A stretch of DNA of 5,570 nucleotides from Magnetovibrio sp. (GCA_016763895.1 JAESSV010000025.1:1-5570), one strand, 5' to 3'; counted from the first letter of the stretch, positions 1 through 5,570 are shown. Notes: a model not told the origin generated them from the sequence alone. Program-made: numbers and translations.

Positions 1-255
1 ACGACCGTGGACAGTTTGATGTCAGCCTCGGCTTATGATGCATCCACCGATGTCTTGGGCGATTTGGCACGGGCCATTTTGAGCCAACGTGAATTGCAAG
101 TCGGTGGCAATGAAGTCACTTTGGAAGGCATGGTTCGCGAAATGATGAAACCATTGTTGAAAGAATGGCTGGATCAAAACTTGCCATACTTGATTGAACG
201 CTTGGTGAAGAAAGAAATCGATCGCATGATCAACCGCGCCGAGCACTTGGATTGA
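1..255 (+). CDS. popZ: PopZ / DUF2497-family polar organizing protein, C-terminal part (5' end outside window)
   Basis: The frame is open from the first base and stops at TGA 253-255, so 84 codons are visible and the start lies upstream; the GTG at 7 is an internal Val, not a credible start. The visible part ends in the hallmark C-terminal helices of the DUF2497/PopZ family: TLEGMVREMMKPLLKEWLD followed by QNLPYLIERLVKKEIDRM, an amphipathic helix, an 'NLP' turn and a charged helix. In Caulobacter this C-terminal region drives oligomerisation of PopZ into a polar matrix that anchors the chromosome origin region through ParB; that role is known for the family and inferred here. The acidic, proline-rich linker and N-terminal partner-binding helix would lie outside the window. 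The gene sits just upstream of valS on the same strand, as in other alphaproteobacteria, but a terminator separates them. The symbol is by family; distant alphaproteobacterial members are often left as 'DUF2497 protein'. Confidence 0.85.
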   Translation, partial: TTVDSLMSASAYDASTDVLGDLARAILSQRELQVGGNEVTLEGMVREMMKPLLKEWLDQNLPYLIERLVKKEIDRMINRAEHLD

Positions 256-285
256 TCTTTTGGATTAATATTTTGGATTGATCTT
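247..285 (+). repeat. Three tandem copies of a 13-bp unit across the popZ stop codon
   Basis: Copies lie at 247-259, 260-272 and 273-285. The first and third are identical (TTGGATTGATCTT); the middle one differs at two positions (TTGGATTAATATT). Copy 1 encodes the last Leu-Asp and the TGA stop of the popZ-like gene, so the unit probably arose from the gene end by replication slippage. As 13 is not a multiple of three and a stop lies inside copy 1, the extra copies do not lengthen the protein. They lie between the stop codon and the terminator. Confidence 0.85.
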
Positions 286-300
286 CACGATTGTCTCATT

Positions 301-336
301 AAAAACGCCGCTCAGGGTTTCCCGGGCGGCGTTTTT
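301..336 (+). terminator. Intrinsic terminator after popZ-like gene
   Basis: A perfect 11-bp stem pairs 301-311 (AAAAACGCCGC) with 326-336 (GCGGCGTTTTT) around a 14-nt loop that itself contains GGG-TTT-CCC (315-323). The stem has a GC-rich core (CGCCGC/GCGGCG) and ends in five T residues. Because it has A5 on one side and T5 on the other it could work on both strands. It separates popZ transcription from valS. Confidence 0.85.
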
Positions 337-358
337 GCTATAGAAATCAAAACATAAT
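332..358 (+). promoter_or_regulatory. Possible valS promoter (weak match)
   Basis: A terminator ends at 336, so valS needs its own promoter in the 50 bp before its ATG unless read-through feeds it. The best -10-like hexamer is CATAAT at 353-358 (five of six to TATAAT). No good -35 is present: only T-rich sequence overlapping the terminator's T run lies at the right distance. The transcript would start near 365 with a leader of about 20 nt. This is a guess from position and one hexamer. Confidence 0.25.
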
Positions 359-386
359 TCCCTTTTGCTATTTCGGATCTCAAAGC

Positions 387-3035
387 ATGCCCTTAGAAAA
401 AAACTATTCGCCCAAAGAAGTTGAAGAACGCATTTATGAACAATGGGAAAGCTCAAATGCATTCGCGTGTGGAAAAACAGCAAGCGATGAGACTTATACC
501 ATCGTTATTCCGCCACCCAACATCACCGGCAGCCTGCATATGGGCCATGCCTTGAACAATACGCTTCAAGACATTTTGATCCGTTATAACCGCATGTTGG
601 GCAAAGACACCTTGTGGCAACCGGGCACCGACCATGCGGGCATTGCCACGCAAATGGTTGTCGAACGCCAAATGCAAGCCGAAGGCATCACCCGGCATGA
701 TTTGGGCCGTGAAAAGTTCATTGAACGGGTTTTGGACTGGAAAGCCGAATCTGGCGGTAACATCACCAAACAATTGCGCCGTTTGGGGGCCTCGTGTGAT
801 TGGGATCGGGAACGGTTCACCATGGATGCGGGCTTGTCCAAAGCGGTGCAAAAGGTTTTTGTCCAATTGCACAAAGAAGGCCTGATTTACCGTGACAAGC
901 GTCTGGTCAATTGGGACCCGTTGTTGCACACGGCAATTTCCGATTTAGAAGTCGAAAACAAAGAGCAAACCGGCAAAATGTGGTACTTCAAGTATCCCAT
1001 AGAAGGCCAAGACGGAAAATTTGTGACCGTGGGCACCACACGCCCCGAAACCATGCTGGGCGATACCGGTGTGGCGGTGCATCCCGATGATGACCGTTAT
1101 ACGGACTTGGTTGGCAAGAATGTCGTGTTGCCTTTGGTGGGCCGTTTGATTCCCATCGTGGCCGATGATTATGCCGACCCCGAAAAGGGATCTGGTGCGG
1201 TTAAAATTACACCGGCCCACGACTTTAATGACTTTGATGTGGGCAAACGGTGCAAGTTAGACATCATCAACGTGTTGGATCACAACGCGTGCATGAATGA
1301 CAACACACCGGAAAACTTCCATGGTTTAGACCGTTTCGAAGCCCGCGACGTTGTCGTGAAGTTGATGGACGGCTTGGGTCTTTTGGAAAAAATCGAAGAA
1401 AACCCCATGACCGTGCCCTATGGCGATCGATCTGGTGTTGTTATCGAGCCTTGGTTGTTGGATCAATGGTTTGTCGATGCCAAGGTTTTGGCAAAAGACG
1501 CCATCAAAGCGGTTGAAGACGGGCGGACCACGTTCCATCCCAAAACATATGAAAACACCTATTTCGAATGGATGCGCAACATCCAGCCGTGGTGTGTGTC
1601 CCGACAAATTTGGTGGGGTCACCAGATTCCGGCTTGGTATGGTCCAGACGGAACGCCATTCGTTGAAAACTCTGAAGCTGACGCCCAAGTTGCCGCCGAC
1701 AAACATTATGGGAAAAGCGTAAAAATTGAACGCGATCCAGACGTTTTGGATACGTGGTTTTCGTCCGCACTGTGGCCCATGTCAACGTTGGGCTGGCCGG
1801 ATGATAACCCGGATGTTGGCCGTTATTATCCAACAGATTGTTTGGTTACGGGCTTTGACATCATCTTTTTCTGGGTTGCCCGGATGATGATGATGGGGCT
1901 GCATTTCATGGACGAAGTGCCGTTCAAAGACGTCTACATCCACGCCCTTGTGCGCGATGAAAAAGGTCAAAAAATGTCCAAGTCCAAGGGCAATGTGACC
2001 GATCCTTTGGACCTGATCGACCAATTTGGTTCGGACGCAGTGCGCTTTACCATGACCGCCCAAGCGGTGCAGGGCAGGGACGTGAAGTTATCCATCAGCC
2101 GCATTGAAGGCTATCGCAACTTTGTCACCAAAATTTGGAACGCCGCTCGTTATGCGGAAATGAACGAATGCGTGCCAAGTGCGGATTTCGATCCGGCGGC
2201 CGTTCAGTTGACCGTGAACCGTTGGATTATTGGCAAAACGGCTGAGGCTGTGTCTGCGATTGAAAAATCCATTGAAAATTACCGCTTTAACGAAGCCGCC
2301 GACGCGGCCTATCACTTCACGTGGGGGCTGTTTTGTGATTGGTATTTGGAATTCACCAAGCCAATTTTGAACGGTGATGATGACGCGGCTATTTTCGAGA
2401 CCCGCGCCACCATGGCGTGGACACTTGATCAAATTTTGCACATGCTGCACCCCATCATGCCCTATGTTACCGAAGAACTGTGGACGCAAATCACGGATCG
2501 CGACGGCATGTTGATGCTCACCGCGTGGCCGAATTTAAAAGGTTTGGAAAACGCCCAAGCCGCAGCCGAAATGGATTGGGTCGAACGCATCATTTCATCC
2601 GTGCGCGCTGTGCGGTCTGAAATGAACGTGGAACCCAAAGTCAAAGTCACCTTGTTGTTGAAAGACGCCAGCGAAGAAACTTTGGCGCGCTTGGACACCC
2701 ACCGGGACTTGATCCACCGCATGGCCCGCGTTGAAACGTCCGGAGCCCTAGAAGGCCCGGTCGAAAAGGGTTCCGTGTCCACCGTGTTGGGCGAAGCCAC
2801 CTTGGTCTTGCCCATGAGCGGCGTCATCAACGTCGACGCCGAACGCGCACGCTTGGAAAAAGAAATCGCCAAGCTGACCCCCGAAATCATGAAGTACGAA
2901 AAGAAACTTTCCAACCCAGGCTTCACGTCAAAAGCCCCCGCTGCTGTTGTTGAAGAACAACGCGTGCGCATGGAAGGCATGAAGTCGGAAAAAGCCAAGC
3001 TGGAAGACGCATTGGGACGGTTGGCGGAGTTGTAA
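387..3035 (+). CDS. valS: Valyl-tRNA synthetase (valine--tRNA ligase)
   Basis: A cytoplasmic class Ia aminoacyl-tRNA synthetase that charges tRNA-Val with valine using ATP. The 882 residues show, in order: the N-terminal Rossmann half with PPPNITGSLHMGHAL (43-56, HIGH-type signature HMGH at 51-54) and GTDHAGIATQ (80-89); the CP1 editing insertion with TTRPETMLGDTGVAVHP (217-233) and GSGAVKITPAHDFNDFDVG (268-286), which clears Thr-tRNA-Val; WCVSRQIWWGHQIPAWY (402-418); DTWFSSALWP (455-464); the KMSKS loop (529-533) followed by KGNVTDPL; the helical anticodon-binding domain (about 600-745); and a C-terminal charged coiled coil (about 816-882) typical of ValRS. The length is within the usual bacterial range (about 860-950) and no catalytic motif is missing. 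The ATG at 387 gives the expected N-terminus, although only a weak CGGA (374-377) stands upstream as a ribosome-binding site. The gene is flanked by terminators on both sides, so it is probably monocistronic. Confidence 0.98.
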   Translation: MPLEKNYSPKEVEERIYEQWESSNAFACGKTASDETYTIVIPPPNITGSLHMGHALNNTLQDILIRYNRMLGKDTLWQPGTDHAGIATQMVVERQMQAEGITRHDLGREKFIERVLDWKAESGGNITKQLRRLGASCDWDRERFTMDAGLSKAVQKVFVQLHKEGLIYRDKRLVNWDPLLHTAISDLEVENKEQTGKMWYFKYPIEGQDGKFVTVGTTRPETMLGDTGVAVHPDDDRYTDLVGKNVVLPLVGRLIPIVADDYADPEKGSGAVKITPAHDFNDFDVGKRCKLDIINVLDHNACMNDNTPENFHGLDRFEARDVVVKLMDGLGLLEKIEENPMTVPYGDRSGVVIEPWLLDQWFVDAKVLAKDAIKAVEDGRTTFHPKTYENTYFEWMRNIQPWCVSRQIWWGHQIPAWYGPDGTPFVENSEADAQVAADKHYGKSVKIERDPDVLDTWFSSALWPMSTLGWPDDNPDVGRYYPTDCLVTGFDIIFFWVARMMMMGLHFMDEVPFKDVYIHALVRDEKGQKMSKSKGNVTDPLDLIDQFGSDAVRFTMTAQAVQGRDVKLSISRIEGYRNFVTKIWNAARYAEMNECVPSADFDPAAVQLTVNRWIIGKTAEAVSAIEKSIENYRFNEAADAAYHFTWGLFCDWYLEFTKPILNGDDDAAIFETRATMAWTLDQILHMLHPIMPYVTEELWTQITDRDGMLMLTAWPNLKGLENAQAAAEMDWVERIISSVRAVRSEMNVEPKVKVTLLLKDASEETLARLDTHRDLIHRMARVETSGALEGPVEKGSVSTVLGEATLVLPMSGVINVDAERARLEKEIAKLTPEIMKYEKKLSNPGFTSKAPAAVVEEQRVRMEGMKSEKAKLEDALGRLAEL

Positions 3036-3061
3036 TCGCCTCGTTAATAAGGCAAGATTAT

Positions 3062-3102
3062 AAAAGGGGTGCAGTCTATTTATAGGCCGCATCCCTTTTT
3101 TT
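3062..3102 (+). terminator. Intrinsic terminator after valS
   Basis: Bases 3063-3072 (AAAGGGGTGC) pair with 3089-3098 (GCATCCCTTT), with one G-T wobble. An A-C mismatch follows and the helix continues as 3074-3078 with 3083-3087 under a 4-nt loop. A run of seven T lies at 3096-3102. It starts 26 nt after the valS stop and closes the housekeeping block before the accessory genes. Confidence 0.9.
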
Positions 3103-3130
3103 ATGAGTCTGGGTTGTCGGCTTGCTTGGA

Positions 3131-3135
3131 AAGGA
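3131..3135 (+). promoter_or_regulatory. Shine-Dalgarno that fixes the DUF2971 gene start at 3143
   Basis: AAGGA at 3131-3135 stands 7 nt before ATG 3143-3145. The longer frame beginning at TTG 3122 contains this site inside it and has no ribosome-binding site of its own, so ATG 3143 is preferred. Confidence 0.75.
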
Positions 3136-3142
3136 AACGGTT

Positions 3143-4165
3143 ATGACAGACGTAAAATGCTCTGAAAAGCATGACACACTGTATCACTACACCAGCATGG
3201 AGGGCTTTATTGGCATTATGGACACGCAGTCTCTGTGGGCTACGCATTATTTAAATCTAAATGATTCCTCCGAGTTCTCTCGTTTAGCGCCGATCCTAAC
3301 AAAATTACTTGTTCCTACCGCGAAGCAGGTGGTTAAGGATCTTCTGTCAAAAGGGGATCTTGCTATTAAAAGAGAAATTAAAAAATATGGGAATTGCCAT
3401 GCTTTTGTTCAACGTGTGGTCAATGATCTGGTAAATGCTCCTTTTGACGGAGCATTTACGCCCATAAATGGAAACAACTATCCAATATTTGAACCATTCA
3501 TCACCTCATTTTGTAGCCATATTAAGGATGATGAGTATATTCGTAAAAATGGTCTTTTAAGCATGTGGCGGAGTTATGGAGACGGCGGTGGCGTGGCGTT
3601 GGTTTTTAAGACTGCTGAAATTGAGGATATTATTGTTCAAGAGAGGGAACGTTTTGGCTATTCATTTCTTAAAATCGGAGTTGTTGTCTATGAAACAGAC
3701 CGCGAGTTATTTGATTCAGAATTTGATACATTTATTAAAGATGCGAAGGAAATTCTGTTGCAACACCTCAGTGGAGGTAGCCCCAACTTAGTTGGTTATA
3801 TACGTTTATATTTGGACTGTGTCTCAAGGTTAAAACATCAGGCCTTTCAGGAAGAACGAGAAGTTCGCATTGTTGCCATGCCGACCAATGTAAAGGGCGT
3901 AAGTCCAAAAGACCTTAAAATCAACAAAATAAGGCTTCCAGATTTTAAAGATAAAGTTAAGCAGAAACTACCGTACTTGAACCTATTTGACGATGGGGTA
4001 TCTCGGCTGTTGCCGATCCAAAAAATCATTGTCGGGCCACACCGCGATCAACAAGAACGCTGTGAACAAATCAAACGGGCCACAAAATCTCTAAGGAATG
4101 TTGAAGTGACGTGTTCAAAGACGCCGTATATTGAGGGTATAGTGACTGAGCAGGGGGATGGTTAA
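3143..4165 (+). CDS. DUF2971 domain-containing protein
   Basis: A 340-residue, probably cytoplasmic protein with no signal peptide or membrane segment. It carries the layout I associate with the DUF2971 family: N-terminal LYHYTSMEGFIGIMDTQSLW (13-32) followed by the N-D-S/P-x-E element (LNLNDSSEF, 37-45); a central FCSH...GLLSMWRSYGDGGGVALVF (123-155) matching the family's 'W-R-x-Y-G-D-x-x-G-G' core; FQEEREVRIVA (235-245), the acidic-Arg element; and a C-terminal IQKIIVGP (292-299) running into VEVTCSKTPY (320-329). The length is at the upper end for the family because of an insertion at about residues 50-115. The biochemical role of DUF2971 proteins is not established to my knowledge. The N-terminal H-x-T and C-terminal E-x-E invite comparison with ADP-ribosyltransferase folds, but that is inference. 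The gene has a good ribosome-binding site; no clear promoter is seen in the 40 bp after the valS terminator. Base composition is more AT-rich than valS (24/60 GC at 3241-3300 and 19/60 at 3361-3420, against 40/60 and 30/60 at 1021-1140), which suggests accessory origin. Confidence 0.85.
   Translation: MTDVKCSEKHDTLYHYTSMEGFIGIMDTQSLWATHYLNLNDSSEFSRLAPILTKLLVPTAKQVVKDLLSKGDLAIKREIKKYGNCHAFVQRVVNDLVNAPFDGAFTPINGNNYPIFEPFITSFCSHIKDDEYIRKNGLLSMWRSYGDGGGVALVFKTAEIEDIIVQERERFGYSFLKIGVVVYETDRELFDSEFDTFIKDAKEILLQHLSGGSPNLVGYIRLYLDCVSRLKHQAFQEEREVRIVAMPTNVKGVSPKDLKINKIRLPDFKDKVKQKLPYLNLFDDGVSRLLPIQKIIVGPHRDQQERCEQIKRATKSLRNVEVTCSKTPYIEGIVTEQGDG
3431..3459 (+). repeat. Perfect 11-bp inverted repeat inside the DUF2971 gene
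   Basis: GTAAATGCTCC (3431-3441) is repeated inverted as GGAGCATTTAC (3449-3459) around the 7-nt loop TTTTGAC. It lies in the family-atypical insertion (codons for about VNAPFDGAFT). No T run follows, so it is not an intrinsic terminator. It could be a structured mRNA element, a protein-binding palindrome or chance. Confidence 0.7.
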
Positions 4166-4169
4166 GGAG
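4164..4169 (+). promoter_or_regulatory. Perfect Shine-Dalgarno overlapping the DUF2971 stop codon, no start codon behind it
   Basis: AAGGAG at 4164-4169 begins on the last two bases of the DUF2971 TAA stop, the classic arrangement for a translationally coupled downstream gene. Yet no ATG, GTG or TTG follows at 5-12 nt. The nearest candidates are CTG 4175-4177, which hits an in-frame TAA at 4184-4186, and ATA 4183-4185. The site supports the view that the next gene has lost its start. Confidence 0.55.
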
Positions 4170-4170
4170 A

Positions 4171-4195
4171 GGTTCTGTTTCCATAAAACAGAACC
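4171..4195 (+). repeat. Perfect 10-bp hairpin between DUF2971 gene and next reading frame
   Basis: GGTTCTGTTT (4171-4180) pairs perfectly with AAACAGAACC (4186-4195) over the 5-nt loop CCATA. It begins 5 nt after the DUF2971 stop. The following bases are AACCCC rather than T, so it lacks the tail of an intrinsic terminator; it may protect the 3' end of the DUF2971 message or pause RNA polymerase. Confidence 0.75.
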
Positions 4196-4732
4196 AACCC
4201 CATCAGGATTCTTTACAAAGTCGACAAGGCCTTTTTTCAAGCCTTCATCGACAAACGGCATCCATTGGAAGAGCAAGCCTTTGAAAATGAAATGGCTAGG
4301 GACGCTGGGCATGAAGGCTGGAAGTGGTGGAGTTACGATGCAGATAAACGGATCTATTTTTGGCAAGATCTCAATGATGACGGTGTTGATGATGTGATAA
4401 TGGTTTTTCAACATTCTTCATATTGTGGCACCGTCGGATGTGATGCCTATGTTTTCCTTTCAAAAGATAATGCATCGTTGGCGTCTGTTGGTTCTATAAC
4501 CATTGATTTAAACACTGTGAAGGCTGGAAAGCCCTTGCGGTCTGGTACGATGACCATTTATGCCAAGGACGAGTGTTTGTTGTGGGCGGGTGAGCGGTAC
4601 ACAAAAGTATTTTCCCCGTCTGAATTGTTAGACGGTCTTGATAACTGGGACCCTCATGCCTGCGGGAGCCACTACAGTTCAAGTTACTTAAAAAGGAACT
4701 CAGATTGCCAAGAATGCCATTCGCTGGATTGA
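4187..4732 (+). CDS. Unrecognised Cys-rich, probably exported protein; start codon missing (likely 5'-damaged gene)
   Basis: I do not recognise a named family. The frame is open from 4187 (after TAA 4184-4186) to TGA 4730-4732, 181 codons. The only usual start is TTG 4265 (155 aa), which has no Shine-Dalgarno and falls after about 20 codons that already read like protein (KVDKAFFQAFIDKRHPLEE). Numbered from 4187: a Trp/Tyr-rich stretch (45-50, WKWWSY); DLNDDGVDD (61-69), a D-x-N-x-D-G-x-x-D loop as in calcium-binding and FG-GAP-like repeats; SSYCGTVGC (78-85); and a Cys-rich tail ending DCQECHSLD (173-181). Six cysteines and the Ca-type loop suggest an extracytoplasmic protein, yet no signal peptide is encoded in any frame upstream, so the 5' end seems lost or frameshifted. 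It may once have been coupled to the DUF2971 gene. Alternatives are a genuine TTG start, a rare AUU/AUC start, or a sequencing error near 4160-4200. The stop is 20 nt from that of the convergent gene. Confidence 0.55.
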   Translation, partial: NRTNPIRILYKVDKAFFQAFIDKRHPLEEQAFENEMARDAGHEGWKWWSYDADKRIYFWQDLNDDGVDDVIMVFQHSSYCGTVGCDAYVFLSKDNASLASVGSITIDLNTVKAGKPLRSGTMTIYAKDECLLWAGERYTKVFSPSELLDGLDNWDPHACGSHYSSSYLKRNSDCQECHSLD

Positions 4733-4752
4733 TGAGGTTTAGCGATATTTTC

Positions 4753-5570
4753 TTAGCCGGGCTGACCCAAACAGCTTTTTTTGAAACGTTCGGCCAATTG
4801 AGGGAGCTGTTGAGCTGGAACCGTAATCGGGCGTTTTGGGAACGTGTTTTCAATAAATGAATTGAAACATTTTTGGAGCTTGAATTTTTGTTGGTGGAAT
4901 TCAACAGTGTTGTTAATCGTCACGGAAACAAGCTTTTTTTCGCTATTTGTTGGGCTAAACATATACTGAGCCGAACCAAAACAAGGTGGGTTTGCCTGAC
5001 TTTCAAGGTCAATATAGGGTTCAACGGCAATCAATCCGCTCGAGCGATAAGGCTGGCCGTCTTGAATTGCTCCGGATTCAAAACGGGCAATGCGATTATC
5101 ATCAAGATTAAATAAATCGTAAGACGTTATGGATTGCGATATTTTAAGTTGTTTTTCTGTTATGTTTTCAACATATGCGAGGCCCTTGTTACAACGGTCC
5201 CCATAACCATCAACCCATATGTTTTTGACCTTCCCACCATCAAAAAGTTCAAGGTAGATGAGATAAGAGTTTTTGCCAGATCCCCCCATCTGTTCAACAA
5301 CCCGATAATTGGTGAGTTTTTTGCCATAGTGACCCGCTTGATCCATCTGGAAAGATTTTTGAAAAGCCTCTCCCCAGCTTGGCAACACAACATATTTTTC
5401 CTTTTTATCCGTTGTGAAGACGGGAATGTAATCCAGTAATTTCACACAGGCCGGTAAGTTAAAGATTTCATCTTTAGCCTTGCTCTTTGTCAAATATAGG
5501 CAATACGGGTTGGGGATAAGGTCGCTTTTGTCCTGAGGGCTTCGCCTAAAAAATGTTTCTTTGTTTGCCG
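4753..5570 (-). CDS. Unrecognised protein, probably exported; N-terminus beyond the right edge
   Basis: On the minus strand the frame runs without a stop from the window edge (first whole codon 5568-5566) to TAA at 4755-4753, giving 271 visible codons. The TTG at 5493-5491 has no ribosome-binding site, and the 25 codons before it still read like protein (SDLIPNPYCLYL), so the gene most likely starts outside the window. I do not recognise the family. Visible features, numbered from 5568: a Gly-rich GGSGKNSYLIYLELFDGG (95-112) that looks like paired beta strands; GYGDRCNKGLAYV (122-134); SYDLFNLDDNR (149-159); GQPYRSSGLIAVEPYIDLES (171-190); PPCFGS (194-199); and a mostly helical C-terminus (about 228-271). 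Six cysteines (23, 41, 126, 196, 234, 266) and predicted beta-rich middle fit a periplasmic or secreted protein, but the signal peptide, if any, is not in view. It converges on the Cys-rich frame at 4187-4732. Confidence 0.7.
   Translation of the reverse strand, partial: ANKETFFRRSPQDKSDLIPNPYCLYLTKSKAKDEIFNLPACVKLLDYIPVFTTDKKEKYVVLPSWGEAFQKSFQMDQAGHYGKKLTNYRVVEQMGGSGKNSYLIYLELFDGGKVKNIWVDGYGDRCNKGLAYVENITEKQLKISQSITSYDLFNLDDNRIARFESGAIQDGQPYRSSGLIAVEPYIDLESQANPPCFGSAQYMFSPTNSEKKLVSVTINNTVEFHQQKFKLQKCFNSFIENTFPKRPITVPAQQLPQLAERFKKSCLGQPG

Noticed and set aside
453..929. Long minus-strand open frames opposite valS, here and elsewhere under the gene
   Set aside because: They are antisense readings of a conserved synthetase gene whose codon use leaves few stops on the other strand, and they show no motifs or ribosome-binding sites.
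3059..3064. TATAAA as a -10 box for the DUF2971 gene
   Set aside because: No -35 stands 16-18 bp upstream, and any transcript would run straight into the terminator at 3062-3102.
3122..3142. TTG 3122 as start of the DUF2971 gene
   Set aside because: It has no ribosome-binding site, and the good AAGGA at 3131-3135 points to ATG 3143.
4158..4397. 79-codon frame starting at ATG 4158, overlapping the DUF2971 stop by 8 nt
   Set aside because: The overlapping ATG looks like translational coupling, but most of the frame is an out-of-phase reading of the better protein at 4187-4732, with a low-complexity, signal-less sequence. It could supply an N-terminus only through a frameshift, and its first residues are not hydrophobic.
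4616..4635. 6-bp inverted repeat CCGTCT/AGACGG with 8-nt loop
   Set aside because: It is short, inside coding sequence and without a T run; such repeats are expected by chance.
4761..4782. Terminator-like GCTG...CAGC followed by seven T on the plus strand
   Set aside because: The stem is only four G/C-containing pairs with a 7-nt loop and lies inside the convergent gene. It might give weak termination for the plus-strand frame, but it is too weak to annotate.

Overview
The window looks chromosomal and alphaproteobacterial, probably Rhodospirillales-like. The reason is its left end: the C-terminus of a PopZ/DUF2497 polar-organizing protein followed directly by valS, a neighbourhood I know from alphaproteobacteria. 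No rRNA, CRISPR or species-level marker is present, so the genus cannot be named.

Layout. (1) 1-255 (+): 3' end of the popZ-like gene. Its stop codon lies inside a three-copy 13-bp tandem repeat (247-285), and a strong intrinsic terminator follows (301-336). (2) 387-3035 (+): complete valS for valyl-tRNA synthetase, 882 aa, closed by a second strong terminator (3062-3102). (3) 3143-4165 (+): a complete 340-aa DUF2971-family protein with a good Shine-Dalgarno, in visibly more AT-rich DNA. (4) 4166-4732 (+): a perfect Shine-Dalgarno overlapping the DUF2971 stop codon, two hairpins, and a cysteine-rich reading frame (open 4187-4732) that looks exported but has no usual start codon where one is expected. 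It is probably a 5'-damaged gene or one with an unusual start. (5) 4753-5570 (-): a convergent, unrecognised, probably exported protein whose reading frame runs off the right edge. The stop codons of (4) and (5) are only 20 nt apart.

The left 3.1 kb is conserved housekeeping DNA (cell pole organisation, tRNA charging), with each gene closed by its own terminator. The right 2.4 kb reads as accessory DNA inserted or retained downstream of valS. It holds a DUF2971 protein of unknown activity, whose motif layout invites comparison with ADP-ribosyltransferase-like folds, and two cysteine-containing proteins of unknown function. I cannot show that the accessory genes work together. The only direct link is the Shine-Dalgarno that overlaps the DUF2971 stop, which suggests the headless frame was once translated as its partner. 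I see no definite new system. The DUF2971/headless-ORF pair is the part most worth a second look.
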